64,000 bases of DNA from Lachnoclostridium sp. (GCA_021770065.1 JAETRR010000001.1:1-64000), one strand, 5' to 3'. Shown: positions 27,082 to 36,573, counted from the stretch's first letter. Program-made: numbers and translations. Notes: generated by a model from the sequence alone, not told the origin.

Positions 27082-27942
27082 CTACGCACCTCCATATTGA
27101 CGTTCTAAAAACACTTCTAGTTTTTGATAATCATCATGTGTCAATTCCATAAAATATACCAAAAACTTTAACTCGTATGGAATCTTAACAAATTTCTCTT
27201 TTTCTATCCGCATTCTCTTTTTTAATATTCTCAAAACAAGTGAATACGACTCTTCTATCGGTATTTTCAAAAACATTTTTTTACAAGCAGAATAATATTT
27301 AAACTGCGTAACTTCTGGCAAGTAGCCATATCGTTGAGCAATTATGTCTTCATACTCACTTTTTCTTAGTAATTTAAAAACAGTCTCCTTATCCAGATCA
27401 TATGTGCATCTCTGTGGCTTTCGAACTGTGCCCAACTTCCCATTTTTTCGTAATACGTATACTCCCACAGGTTTATCGATACTATTCAGCACTTTCTGTA
27501 ACTGTTGTAAATTTTTCTCATAAGTAACTACCGCCACATGATCAAATGCCTTATAATAATCATCAATCTGAGAACTTAATCTCTCAAGATTATCCAATTC
27601 TGTTTTTATTTCATACACAACAGCCTTACCATTTATTAACACAAAATCCGCTTTAGATTTTGCAACTGCTATTTCCGTTAAAGCAGTTGTCGTATTGACA
27701 CTATGCACACCCAAAAGTAACTTATTCAACAAAGTATTCTTATAAAAATATTCGTTTCGATAATTATTCTTTAATTCGCAATAAATTTCACTTATTAATT
27801 CCCGATTATTCTTCTGATCAGCATCACTTGTATACCGTCTTACTACCGACGAATATATATTATCCACGTTCCCCTCTATAAAATGGCGAAGCATATTACG
27901 GGTAAATATTCTATTTAAATTACTCATTTTACTTTTTTCCAC
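27082..27942 (-). CDS. sce7726-family protein with PD-(D/E)XK nuclease-like motif
   Basis: 286 residues if the GTG after GGAGG is used; a GTG seven codons earlier and an ATG five codons later are alternatives. Around the middle it has an E (in TALTEIAVAKSKADF), then D (KADF), then E-x-K (VVYEIK), then a conserved Q (SSQIDDYY). This spacing fits a PD-(D/E)XK nuclease core. The stretch ADFVLINGKAVVYEIKTELD is characteristic of the sce7726 family, which pairs with sce7725. It is first in a three-gene operon, with a consensus promoter upstream. A role as a defence nuclease is inference. Confidence 0.82.
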   Translation of the reverse strand: MEKSKMSNLNRIFTRNMLRHFIEGNVDNIYSSVVRRYTSDADQKNNRELISEIYCELKNNYRNEYFYKNTLLNKLLLGVHSVNTTTALTEIAVAKSKADFVLINGKAVVYEIKTELDNLERLSSQIDDYYKAFDHVAVVTYEKNLQQLQKVLNSIDKPVGVYVLRKNGKLGTVRKPQRCTYDLDKETVFKLLRKSEYEDIIAQRYGYLPEVTQFKYYSACKKMFLKIPIEESYSLVLRILKKRMRIEKEKFVKIPYELKFLVYFMELTHDDYQKLEVFLERQYGGA

Positions 27943-28010
27943 TAGCTTCGCCTCCTTCAACACACATTTATTTTGCTACACCTTTTGCAATCAAAATTGA
28001 TAACCCAAAC

Positions 28011-28034
28011 ACTATTATTACAAATAATAACAAT
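28011..28034. promoter_or_regulatory. Operator-like palindrome upstream of the sce7726 operon
   Basis: ACTATTATTA-CAAA-TAATAACAAT (arms match at 9 of 10 positions) lies just downstream of the predicted transcription start of the sce7726 operon, the classic location for a repressor site. Confidence 0.5.
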
Positions 28035-28048
28035 TTATCCTATACCAA

Positions 28049-28077
28049 ATTATAAGCGATTTTACTAAGAGATTCAA
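28049..28077 (-). promoter_or_regulatory. Sigma-A promoter of the sce7726-sce7725-RES operon
   Basis: On the minus strand TTGAAT (28072-28077) and a perfect TATAAT (28049-28054) are separated by 17 bases. The predicted start lies about 100 bases before the GTG of sce7726, leaving a leader that contains the palindrome. Confidence 0.65.
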
Positions 28078-28199
28078 TAGACATACACTTCTTTTGCTAT
28101 TAATATAATGAGCGAATATTTTTATCTGCCATCTCAACGAACCATGAGTTGCAGAATAAGGATTCCGTCATTCATAAATTTTTTAACCTATTTGTAGTA

Positions 28200-31100
28200 T
28201 TACAATTCAATTTGTGTATTTTGTTTTATTATATCTGCTATACTCTTCGATATTTGATAAATAGAAAAAATTGTATCATCTAAAGACTCCTGTATAGCAT
28301 TAATTCGTGCAGAAATTTGGACAATTTTCTTTTTCTGTTCATCAAATAATGGCAACAACTCCATTTGCTGAGAAACTGTTAATTTTACCTTTTGCTTTTT
28401 TAGTTCCTTACAAAAATCTTTAAACGAATTCTCATAAAAATGCTCCAACTGTTCAGAAACCTTTCGAGGTTCATAAACATTTATAATAAATTTCACAAAC
28501 TCTTGTTTTATCGAATATCGGCTTGAACATAAGTCCAGTAACTCTTTGGTATAACTTTCTACATTCTCCATAGTGGAACTATCTGCAGTCGCAATAGGTA
28601 ATTTACGGATATATACACCCTTAACCTCTGCCATTGGCTTTCCAACCTCGAGATAATTAACAATCTTATAGTACCAATTCATAAGTTTTGAATTTATAAC
28701 GCCCAGCAAATAGTACAAACTAACTGACAAATTAGTTTCCAATGGATATATTGAGTGTAATGTATTATTGCTGACATTTCCCCTATCATAAGTAGCTATT
28801 AGACTATCACCTGTTTGACGAATAAATAATTTTTCGCCCATAAAGACTTGTGCCGAGCGAGGCTCTGCTAACCATTCCCCATATTTTATATATTCTCCAT
28901 AGCTATCCCATAAATTAGAATATCGTTCAATAAATCTTCCTCGCATGTATGGTTTCCACGTGTCATCAATTTTTTCAAATCCTGTAAAAGGCTTTGTTTT
29001 TACAATTTCTTTGGTCTGCTGAGGTGTCCCTTTTCCTACTTGATAGGGTTTTGCACCTGTCATAACATTAAAAAAAGTATCCAATCTTGGAAAACTTTTC
29101 ATTTCTTCACAAACCGCCTGCTCCTCTTTCGAATTTCGATAATTAAAAATATATTGCTCGTCTTTCTTCAAATCTGCTTGACCAAAAACAGCTTCTATTC
29201 CACTATTCAAAAAAGTAGACGTTAATTTAGTTTTTCTCGGAACACATATAGAAGTAAATTCTTCGTCTGACGGTCTTTTCTTTTTAAATATAGTTATAAC
29301 AGGCTCTACAACTGCTGTTGGAAATACATTGTAAACTTCTATGATTCGTAATAGAGTATTGTTATCAAACAAGAATTTTCTTAACTTATTTGCCCCTAAC
29401 TCCATTGTAAAAAATGTATTCGGTGTAATAAATCCCAAATATCCATTTTCATGTAATAAAGTAAATCCCAATTCAAAAAAAGTCTTATAGGTATCAAAAT
29501 TGTATTCTGTAGTTATATAATTCTTTGTCAAATACTCTTTTGTTGATTGTTCTAATGTTGCCCCATAAGGTGGATTGCCAATAATAATATCAAATCCACC
29601 ACTTTCAAATACTTGTGGAAATTCTTCTTGCCAATTAAAAGCATATTCTCCTGCAACATCTAAATCTGCGACAATAGAATTACCACATTTAATATTATCA
29701 TCAAGGGAAGCAAGCGTTTGATTTTTCTTTGCTGTTTTCAGCCAAAGTGAAAGTTTTGTAATTTCCACACTTTCAGGGTTAATATCCACGCCAAACAAAT
29801 TATTCTGTAAAATCTCTTTATCTATATCAAAAAGGTTTAACTGACCTTCATCGTATAGGCGTTTCATTTCCAGAACAAAATTCATTTCTTCGTGCAGATA
29901 GTCAAAGCATTGATTTAAAAATGCACCACTTCCGCAAGCCGGATCACAAATTTTAATTTCTTTCAAAACAGTTTCATATGCTGTCCAGTATTCCAAATGT
30001 AATTGTATAATAGCAATACGAAGCATTTCTTCGTCTTCTGTTAAATTTGGCTTTTCTTCTGGAATTTCCATCCATGAACGTATCTCGATTACATTGTTTC
30101 TGTTTGTACTAGTTCTGCGGACTGTTGCCTTGAATGAACCTTGTTTAAAAAGTGAACGCTTTAATTCCTCCTTTTTCTGATTAAGAAATACACCTACTGT
30201 CTGCTCTACAATATAGCGTGTAACATAATATGGTGTATAAAAAATACCATCATCTTTCCGTTTCCCTTTCACTTCGCCAACAATACCATTGATTTCATTT
30301 TTAATCTGCTCTACATCAGAAATGCTCTGTTCAAAAATTTGTCCCAAAATATTAACATTGAGATCACTACCAAAGTCATACTCTGATAATTTCGTGAATG
30401 ATTCTAGCACATCATCAACAATAAGCAAATTATCAAGGTCTGAATCCGCTTTGAAAAGTCCGCCATTATAACGATTAATTTTCATTGGTGGATTTCCTTT
30501 ATCAATCGCATTAAAAAGCCCCTTCAACTCGTCCCATAGTTTTGTAGGAGAAACGCTGAAGCTATTGTGTGTTGATTCAATCAATCTCTGAAAAATATGC
30601 TGTGGTAATAATCCGCAATCTTCACAGAAACAGATAAAGGTAAATCTATCCATAATCTTTTGTGCCTTTGTAAATAACAAAAGTTCATCATATTCTGGAT
30701 TATTTTTCTTTAAGCTGACATAAAGATTGGTTCTTATTTCTTTATAAGTTTTATAAAAATCATTAGAAATGGAAAGTCCAATTACCTCATTTTCTTCATA
30801 AAGCTGATCTATCAGAGATTTCCCGTTTTCTGCAATTAAATGTTCTTTACATAAGAAAAAATAGAAACGTAAAAATTCTACTTCACTATCCATTTTACGA
30901 ATATCAAAAACTTCATATTCCAAAGAACTATTGCTTTTGTATAATCTCGTTTCAATAAAATTTGATACAATGACCCAGCCACATTTACTCCCATTTTTAT
31001 TTGCATAAGAAAATCCCTGTTCTACAGGTGTTAAATGACTGCTACGGTTTTGCTTTTTATCCAGATCTTTTTTTGCGTCCTTTAATTCAATTACAACACG

Positions 31101-31436
31101 AACATCATTAACTTTATGGCGTACCGAAAAGAAACCAAGACCGCCATCTGCTTCGCTAGCATCTAATACACTGTTAAACTCCTGTTTCTGATTAAAAAAA
31201 TCACTATCTGTACTTGTTACTGTGGAATAGCCTAAAATCTCATCAAAAATTTGGACAAGAAAAACTCCTTGTATTTGAGTTTCCTTTGTATGCTCTAAGT
31301 CTCCTTGAATACAAGATTTTCTCCACTTTTTAATTTGTTTCCATTTTTGTTCAAAATCATTTATATTATCTTTTGAAAATTTAGACATATAGTTTTTTAT
31401 TAATCGATCTTTAAATATTTTTGGTATAGTGTTCAT
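28200..31436 (-). CDS. Type IIG-like restriction-modification protein (fused nuclease, N6-adenine methylase and specificity region)
   Basis: 1078 residues. The N-terminal nuclease-like domain has D98 and E117-L-K119 (VVIELKDAKK), a PD-(D/E)XK pattern. A helical linker and the FYTPYYVTRYIVEQT segment (about 399-413) lead into a gamma-type N6-adenine methylase with motif I DPACGSG (498-504) and motif IV NPPYG (621-625). The C-terminal third, with KPYMRGRFIERYS and RQTGDSLIATYDRG, resembles TaqI-type target-recognition regions, and a coiled coil ends the protein. Such fused enzymes cut and methylate DNA alone, without separate R and S genes. It is intact and preceded by GGAGAG. It is AT-rich like its neighbours, which suggests transfer. 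Confidence 0.88.
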   Translation of the reverse strand: MNTIPKIFKDRLIKNYMSKFSKDNINDFEQKWKQIKKWRKSCIQGDLEHTKETQIQGVFLVQIFDEILGYSTVTSTDSDFFNQKQEFNSVLDASEADGGLGFFSVRHKVNDVRVVIELKDAKKDLDKKQNRSSHLTPVEQGFSYANKNGSKCGWVIVSNFIETRLYKSNSSLEYEVFDIRKMDSEVEFLRFYFFLCKEHLIAENGKSLIDQLYEENEVIGLSISNDFYKTYKEIRTNLYVSLKKNNPEYDELLLFTKAQKIMDRFTFICFCEDCGLLPQHIFQRLIESTHNSFSVSPTKLWDELKGLFNAIDKGNPPMKINRYNGGLFKADSDLDNLLIVDDVLESFTKLSEYDFGSDLNVNILGQIFEQSISDVEQIKNEINGIVGEVKGKRKDDGIFYTPYYVTRYIVEQTVGVFLNQKKEELKRSLFKQGSFKATVRRTSTNRNNVIEIRSWMEIPEEKPNLTEDEEMLRIAIIQLHLEYWTAYETVLKEIKICDPACGSGAFLNQCFDYLHEEMNFVLEMKRLYDEGQLNLFDIDKEILQNNLFGVDINPESVEITKLSLWLKTAKKNQTLASLDDNIKCGNSIVADLDVAGEYAFNWQEEFPQVFESGGFDIIIGNPPYGATLEQSTKEYLTKNYITTEYNFDTYKTFFELGFTLLHENGYLGFITPNTFFTMELGANKLRKFLFDNNTLLRIIEVYNVFPTAVVEPVITIFKKKRPSDEEFTSICVPRKTKLTSTFLNSGIEAVFGQADLKKDEQYIFNYRNSKEEQAVCEEMKSFPRLDTFFNVMTGAKPYQVGKGTPQQTKEIVKTKPFTGFEKIDDTWKPYMRGRFIERYSNLWDSYGEYIKYGEWLAEPRSAQVFMGEKLFIRQTGDSLIATYDRGNVSNNTLHSIYPLETNLSVSLYYLLGVINSKLMNWYYKIVNYLEVGKPMAEVKGVYIRKLPIATADSSTMENVESYTKELLDLCSSRYSIKQEFVKFIINVYEPRKVSEQLEHFYENSFKDFCKELKKQKVKLTVSQQMELLPLFDEQKKKIVQISARINAIQESLDDTIFSIYQISKSIADIIKQNTQIEL

Positions 31437-31468
31437 CTAAAGCTCTCCTATCTATAAATTACTTTTTT

Positions 31469-31477
31469 ATTATATCA
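31469..31477 (-). promoter_or_regulatory. Extended -10 promoter of the restriction-modification gene
   Basis: TGATATAAT on the minus strand (TATAAT at 31469-31474 with the TGn extension), 33 bases before the ATG. There is no good -35, as allowed for extended -10 promoters. Confidence 0.5.
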
Positions 31478-31669
31478 TGGGGTTATATAAAGGGCTATTG
31501 TGCAAATGACATTGTTACCGATAACTTACACACTTTATATTACACTCCCCGTTTGTCGTGAAACAAAATGACATTATCTTGACCCTGCCGTATTTTTGCG
31601 CTATCCTATAAACAGCAATTTTTCTGTTACTGGCCACGGAGTGAACAGTAACATTTTTCCGGAGGACCT

Positions 31670-33865
31670 ATGCATACATTAACCTTTCTTCTGCTGGCTG
31701 TTTTCTGCCTCTTTATCGGCATCTGCGGATTTGTCCGGTGGGATGCCTCCTGGCTTAGAGATATGAATACTGTTCCTGTTCAGATTCTGATTATTCTGAC
31801 AGGAATCATTTTCTTATGTGCTGCCCTTTTTCTAATCTTCCGGCTGCTTAAGCGGCTGGATGACAGGGGATTAAAGCGGGCTGCCCTGCTCTGTATACTG
31901 ATTCTGGCCGCCGGCCAGCTGCTTCTGCTGCTCCTTTTCCGGCCCATGCTGCGGTATGATCCCTTAAAAACCTTTGACATGGCTGTAGAGATGCTGAAAA
32001 CCCATGCCGTTTCCGAAACCTATGAGGGCGGCTATTTCGCCCGGTATACGAACAATTACCCCATAGTCCTTCTGACCTACTGGTTTTTATCGGTTTTGTC
32101 AAAATGCGGCCTGCCCCAGTCTTCATTTATGCCGGCCGTTCAGCTTGTCAATGTTATCTGCATTACAGGCTCCGCCTGGCTGGGCTATCTGATTGTAAAA
32201 GAGCTTAAGGGACGCAGAAAGGCTGTCTTTTATCTGACTGTCTGCGTGCTCTGTCCCCTTTCCTATGTATGGGCGGGATTTTTTTACACGACTACCTGCT
32301 CCATCCCCTGCCTCATGGGAATTCTGTATCTGTATCTGCGCACACCCAAAGCCGGCACTGCTCCAAAGCGCACTCTGCTTGGAGGGCTTATGGGCCTTCT
32401 TCTGATCCTCGGCTATAAGCTCCGGGCAACCACGATGATTGCCGGGATTGCAGTATTTATCACGGTTGTTATAAGGCTTTGGAAGCTGACGGCCGGAAAA
32501 CGGAAAAGCCTGCCGCAGCTTACCGCTGTCTTTTCCGCTGCTTTTAAGAAATACGTCTCCTCCATAGCCGTCTTTTTGGTCACGGCCGTACTTTCCCTCG
32601 CCTTCTGGCATGCCGCGACAGAGCGCTATGTACCCTTTGATTACGAAAATACAGGTTTTCCCATGATACACTGGGTTATGATGAGTTCCCGCTGGGACGG
32701 ATCCTTCGACCAGTCGGACGAGCTCTACACGTTCAGCTTTAAAACGAAGGAGGAGAAAATCGAGGCCGACAAAAAGGTTCTTCTGGAGCGCATCCGGGAT
32801 GCCGGGCCCGCAGGGCTTGCGGTTCTGGCAGGACGGAAGCTTCTGAACACCTGGGCAGACGGGACAGACAGCTTTCTTGCAGAAAACAGCTATTGCACCT
32901 ACGGCAGGCTTTATGAATACCTTCTTGGCTCCAAGAGCGGCTTTACCGTAATTTATTCACAGATATTCCGGGTTCTTCAAATGCTGATCATCGGACTTTC
33001 TGCGCTCCGGGCTTTGAAGCGCAGAACGCATTCCCCCCTGTTTCTGATTCAGTTAACTTTTCTGGGCGGAATCGCATTCCATTTAGTCTGGGAAACCAAT
33101 CCCCTCTACAGTATCTGCTTTACTTTCCTGGGACTGATCCTTTTGTCTGACGGCATTGCCTCTCTGACAGAAGAGAAAGCTCTTTCTCTTGTTCTGCCAA
33201 AAAGCCGGTTCGTCTGCACGGGCGCCCTTGCCGTCGTCCTCGTGCTTTTGATACTCTGCAAGAGTGAGCTGGTTGAAACTCCCATTGAGGAGCAGCATTA
33301 TCGTATAGACCAATATCAATACGCCGGCGAGGCTGCCGGCTTTGTGTCCGGATACGAACAGATCTACACCCAGACCTTTACCGCGGACAAGCCCTTCAAC
33401 CGAATCGCCGTCCAGGCCATTAATACCGTAGGACCGTATAACCAGTCGGCTTTTATGGTGAAGCTTACGGATGAGCACGGAACCGTTCTCTATGACGAAA
33501 AGTTCCTCTCCGGCATGGTGGTAAAAAATACACCCTATGCGTTTGTTCTGGATCCCGTGGTTCCGGACGGGCTCACACGCTATACTCTGGAGATTGCACC
33601 CGGATATGTCAAGGGTGAGGACAGCCTGGAGTTTCTCGCCTACAATACGGGCAACTGTGATATGTATCCCGGCGGCTCGCTTACCATCGGCAGCGACGAG
33701 CAGACGAACGGCGATCTGGCCTTTTCCGTCTATGAATATGAGGTTACTACGTATTTTAACCTGAAGATTTATCTGATACTCTGCGGCGGAATTCTAATCC
33801 TTCTGGGGGGAATTACGGCCGGAATGTGGTTTCTGTTCCGGAAAAAAAATATCAAAAGCTTTTGA
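31670..33865 (+). CDS. Multi-pass membrane glycosyltransferase-like protein
   Basis: 731 residues, with about a dozen hydrophobic segments through residue ~540, then a beta-rich domain and a final membrane segment near 705-725. The layout fits GT39/GT-C polyprenyl-phosphate-sugar transferases, with an acidic first external loop (RYDPLKTFDMAVEM) and the RYTNNYPIVLLTYWFL block; no exact subfamily is claimed. GGAGG lies before the ATG. It is convergent with the next gene, overlapping it by 14 bases at the 3' ends. GC-rich codons return here after the AT-rich island. Confidence 0.7.
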   Translation: MHTLTFLLLAVFCLFIGICGFVRWDASWLRDMNTVPVQILIILTGIIFLCAALFLIFRLLKRLDDRGLKRAALLCILILAAGQLLLLLLFRPMLRYDPLKTFDMAVEMLKTHAVSETYEGGYFARYTNNYPIVLLTYWFLSVLSKCGLPQSSFMPAVQLVNVICITGSAWLGYLIVKELKGRRKAVFYLTVCVLCPLSYVWAGFFYTTTCSIPCLMGILYLYLRTPKAGTAPKRTLLGGLMGLLLILGYKLRATTMIAGIAVFITVVIRLWKLTAGKRKSLPQLTAVFSAAFKKYVSSIAVFLVTAVLSLAFWHAATERYVPFDYENTGFPMIHWVMMSSRWDGSFDQSDELYTFSFKTKEEKIEADKKVLLERIRDAGPAGLAVLAGRKLLNTWADGTDSFLAENSYCTYGRLYEYLLGSKSGFTVIYSQIFRVLQMLIIGLSALRALKRRTHSPLFLIQLTFLGGIAFHLVWETNPLYSICFTFLGLILLSDGIASLTEEKALSLVLPKSRFVCTGALAVVLVLLILCKSELVETPIEEQHYRIDQYQYAGEAAGFVSGYEQIYTQTFTADKPFNRIAVQAINTVGPYNQSAFMVKLTDEHGTVLYDEKFLSGMVVKNTPYAFVLDPVVPDGLTRYTLEIAPGYVKGEDSLEFLAYNTGNCDMYPGGSLTIGSDEQTNGDLAFSVYEYEVTTYFNLKIYLILCGGILILLGGITAGMWFLFRKKNIKSF

Positions 33866-35417
33866 TTCCGCTTCCCAGCAGAAAATAACCGTCTGCCGTC
33901 CCCCCATACAGAACATCCATATCCTTCAGTTCCTCTTCATACTCTCCATAGCGGCCCTGGTCTATATAGAGCACTGCCGGCTCATCCTCCTCTAAAAATG
34001 CCTGGATTCCGCCGTCCATGCAGTGAAAATCCCCGCTGATTTCTGCCAGAAACAGCATATTCTGATCCCAGCTTCCCACCCGCTCTGGATTTTCCGTATC
34101 AGCCATAACATAAGCCTTTCTTCCCGCATAAGCTGTCTCCCGATCCGCGCTTGCCTCAATGAACATCTGAAAGCTGTCTCCCTTAGCGCCCCGGATGACG
34201 GTGAGGTACGAGTCACGCATAAAATAAGCCGTCAAAAAAATGCATCCCGCAGCCGCAAGCCACATGCATCCCCCGAAAGCCTCCTGCTTCCATCGCAGCA
34301 TCTTTTTTCCGTCCTCCTGCAAATCAGCCGGAAGCCTTAAGAGCTTCCCGAGGAACACGGCTGCCGCCAGGAAAAGCGGTACAATGCAGGGATAGCAGTA
34401 CCAGATAAGCTTGGCCCGGACCAGTGAAAAGCCGAGAAACGGCACCAGAAACCATAAAAGGTAACCGGCGCTCTCCTCCAATATCTTCTTTGAAAAGGCC
34501 TTTTTCCGCACCAAAAGGATAATCCCCGTTATGATTCCCAGAACACAGATCCCCAGCAGCCATCTGTAGATATGGGCTTCATTAGCAAAAACCGTATCAT
34601 AGTAAAAAGAAAACGGGAATTCATGTCCCTCATAATTTGTTCCCGATGTCCGGGCCAGAAGATCCACCTCCACCATCTGCCGCAGAAACGTTAAGCCGTC
34701 TTTCGTATATCTCCAGCCAAACCATATAAGAAGCGGCGCAGACACAGACAGCAGAAACAGGCCCCATTCTTTCAGCTTCAAAGAAAAAAGCTCTTTTGTC
34801 AAAAGTAAATATAAACCGCCGATCGCCGCAATCATGCCGGCATGCCAGCTCTTTGTAAGAAATGCCAGTGAAAAAAGCAGACCGCAGATATAAAGATTTC
34901 TGTGATTTTCCCGAATCCGGAACATCGCCAGCATAGCAAAGGTAAAAAACATCAGATACAAAGAATCCGCGTCTCCGGCACGGGCCAGATGCGCAGACAG
35001 GGGAAGGGTATTGGCGCAGAAGAATCCCAGAACCAGAACGGATGCTTCCCTGCTGTACCTTTTTGCAAAAAGACCGCAGCCGATCCCCGTGATCAGATAG
35101 GCAAGAGCCGAGCAGAAGCGCAGGCCGAAAACACTGTATCCAAAAAGACGAAAGCCCAGGATAATCCCCCAATAGCTCACGGAAGGCTTCAGATTCCAGT
35201 CATCCGTGACGTAATTATAAGTATGGCGGATATAATCATTGTTCTGTATCATCTCATAGGCATTCACCCCGTGACGTGCCTCATCCCAGGAATCCACATA
35301 CTGTACATCCAGGCACCGGAAGCAGTAAAAAGCCAGCGTCAGGCAGGCTGCCGCGAAAAATACCCAGTAAAATTTTTCAAAAAGCTTTAACACCGCCACA
35401 TATGCATTTTTCAACAT
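33852..35417 (-). CDS. GT39/ArnT-like membrane glycosyltransferase
   Basis: 521 residues with roughly 11 membrane segments. The first external loop has the GT39-type acidic site (YVDSWDEARHGVNAYEMIQNND), where aspartate and glutamate coordinate the metal/lipid-sugar. The C-terminal soluble part is outside the membrane. It likely moves a sugar from a polyprenyl-phosphate carrier to a surface acceptor. The start was set at ATG-TTG-AAA after AATGGAGG. It ends the minus-strand glycan cluster, after the GDSL gene. Confidence 0.82.
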   Translation of the reverse strand: MLKNAYVAVLKLFEKFYWVFFAAACLTLAFYCFRCLDVQYVDSWDEARHGVNAYEMIQNNDYIRHTYNYVTDDWNLKPSVSYWGIILGFRLFGYSVFGLRFCSALAYLITGIGCGLFAKRYSREASVLVLGFFCANTLPLSAHLARAGDADSLYLMFFTFAMLAMFRIRENHRNLYICGLLFSLAFLTKSWHAGMIAAIGGLYLLLTKELFSLKLKEWGLFLLSVSAPLLIWFGWRYTKDGLTFLRQMVEVDLLARTSGTNYEGHEFPFSFYYDTVFANEAHIYRWLLGICVLGIITGIILLVRKKAFSKKILEESAGYLLWFLVPFLGFSLVRAKLIWYCYPCIVPLFLAAAVFLGKLLRLPADLQEDGKKMLRWKQEAFGGCMWLAAAGCIFLTAYFMRDSYLTVIRGAKGDSFQMFIEASADRETAYAGRKAYVMADTENPERVGSWDQNMLFLAEISGDFHCMDGGIQAFLEEDEPAVLYIDQGRYGEYEEELKDMDVLYGGTADGYFLLGSGIKSF

Positions 35418-35493
35418 AAGTCCTCCATTCCGGCTTTTATGCTTCTCCCCGGCGCCGCAGGGCACATCCATTCATTCCGGCCGTCTGCAGATT

Positions 35494-36573
35494 TTAAGGC
35501 TCCAGGGTTCCGCAATATACACTGAACATTGCCTCGGCAAACTGCTGGTCGCCTGCTTCTCCCGGGTGCAGGGCATCTCCGTCCTCAAAATTTTCCCTGC
35601 TGTTATGCATCAAAGCCAGGGGAATCAGCGTCACCCCGTCCATATCCGCGAATCTTTTATCCATTGCTTTCATCAGGGCCATAATCCGCTTATCCGAGCG
35701 GTTCTTAAACTCGCCCGGCAGAAAGGCCGTTCCGTCCTGGCGCACCATGGTTCCTATCTTTTCCTGATCCGCCCAGTAAATCGTATTCACAAGATAAATA
35801 GGAATCTCCTCATCATACTTGCGGATATTTTTTATCATCTGCGCTATCGCGTCCACCGTATCGGAAGGATCGTCCCGCAAGCCGTTCGTTCCGAGAAAAA
35901 TCTGGATCACATCCGGATCTTTGCCGGTGAACATCTTATAATAATTCCAGTCGAACATATTCTGAACCGGATCATAAAAAGGATGTACCCCCTCACTGGC
36001 ACCCTGTGAAAAATATTCCGTGGGATTCAGATAGTCCTCGGCCGAAAAGCCGCTCCGCCCTTCATGGCTGTATTTCTCCCAGCCTCTCGTCCCCGTAAAC
36101 GTAATCTGTCCATCGGACAAATAGAAAATGGTGCGGTACCATTCCCTGCCGTTGGACAGACTGTCTCCCATATTCATAACAGAATACTCTCCCTCTATCA
36201 CCTGATCCACCACATGAAGAACACTGGTAAAGGTGAGTACCTGGTTCACATTGTAGTCATAGATGGTAAGCGTCAGAGGATAATCCCCTATCTGCTCCTC
36301 CCTTCCCGTAACCGAAAAGCGATCCTCCAGGTTCTCTCCCACCTGGCAGTCCCAGTTAAAAGAGTAGCCGTCCCGGATCCCTGCCCATGCTACCTGATCA
36401 TTGTAAAGCTCTATCGTACTTCCCACCGCTACATAGATATCCTCCGGCAGATAAGCCTCCACCTGGGGCTTATACTTTTCCACTTCTCTTTGGAGGCTGA
36501 TATTCCAGAACAGCATTGCCAAAAACAGAAGGGCGGATACTGCCAGAAGAAGCTTCCATTTCTTATCTGTCAT
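35494..36573 (-). CDS. Membrane-anchored SGNH/GDSL hydrolase
   Basis: 359 residues. One N-terminal membrane segment (about 8-25) is followed by an Ig-like beta domain (about 43-123) and an SGNH hydrolase domain. Its nucleophile is S138 in MNMGDSLSNG, the block-III asparagine lies in LGTNGLRDD, and D333-x-x-H336 is in DALHPGEAG. These enzymes are serine esterases or acyltransferases, here probably acting on O-acyl groups of the cell-surface glycan. It overlaps the upstream GT2 gene by 4 bases (ATGA), a tight operon link. Confidence 0.85.
   Translation of the reverse strand: MTDKKWKLLLAVSALLFLAMLFWNISLQREVEKYKPQVEAYLPEDIYVAVGSTIELYNDQVAWAGIRDGYSFNWDCQVGENLEDRFSVTGREEQIGDYPLTLTIYDYNVNQVLTFTSVLHVVDQVIEGEYSVMNMGDSLSNGREWYRTIFYLSDGQITFTGTRGWEKYSHEGRSGFSAEDYLNPTEYFSQGASEGVHPFYDPVQNMFDWNYYKMFTGKDPDVIQIFLGTNGLRDDPSDTVDAIAQMIKNIRKYDEEIPIYLVNTIYWADQEKIGTMVRQDGTAFLPGEFKNRSDKRIMALMKAMDKRFADMDGVTLIPLALMHNSRENFEDGDALHPGEAGDQQFAEAMFSVYCGTLEP

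Noticed and set aside
31670-33865. Phage or defence-related membrane protein belonging to the AT-rich island
   Set aside because: GC-rich codon use and a GT-C-like layout place it with the glycan genes downstream rather than with the island.
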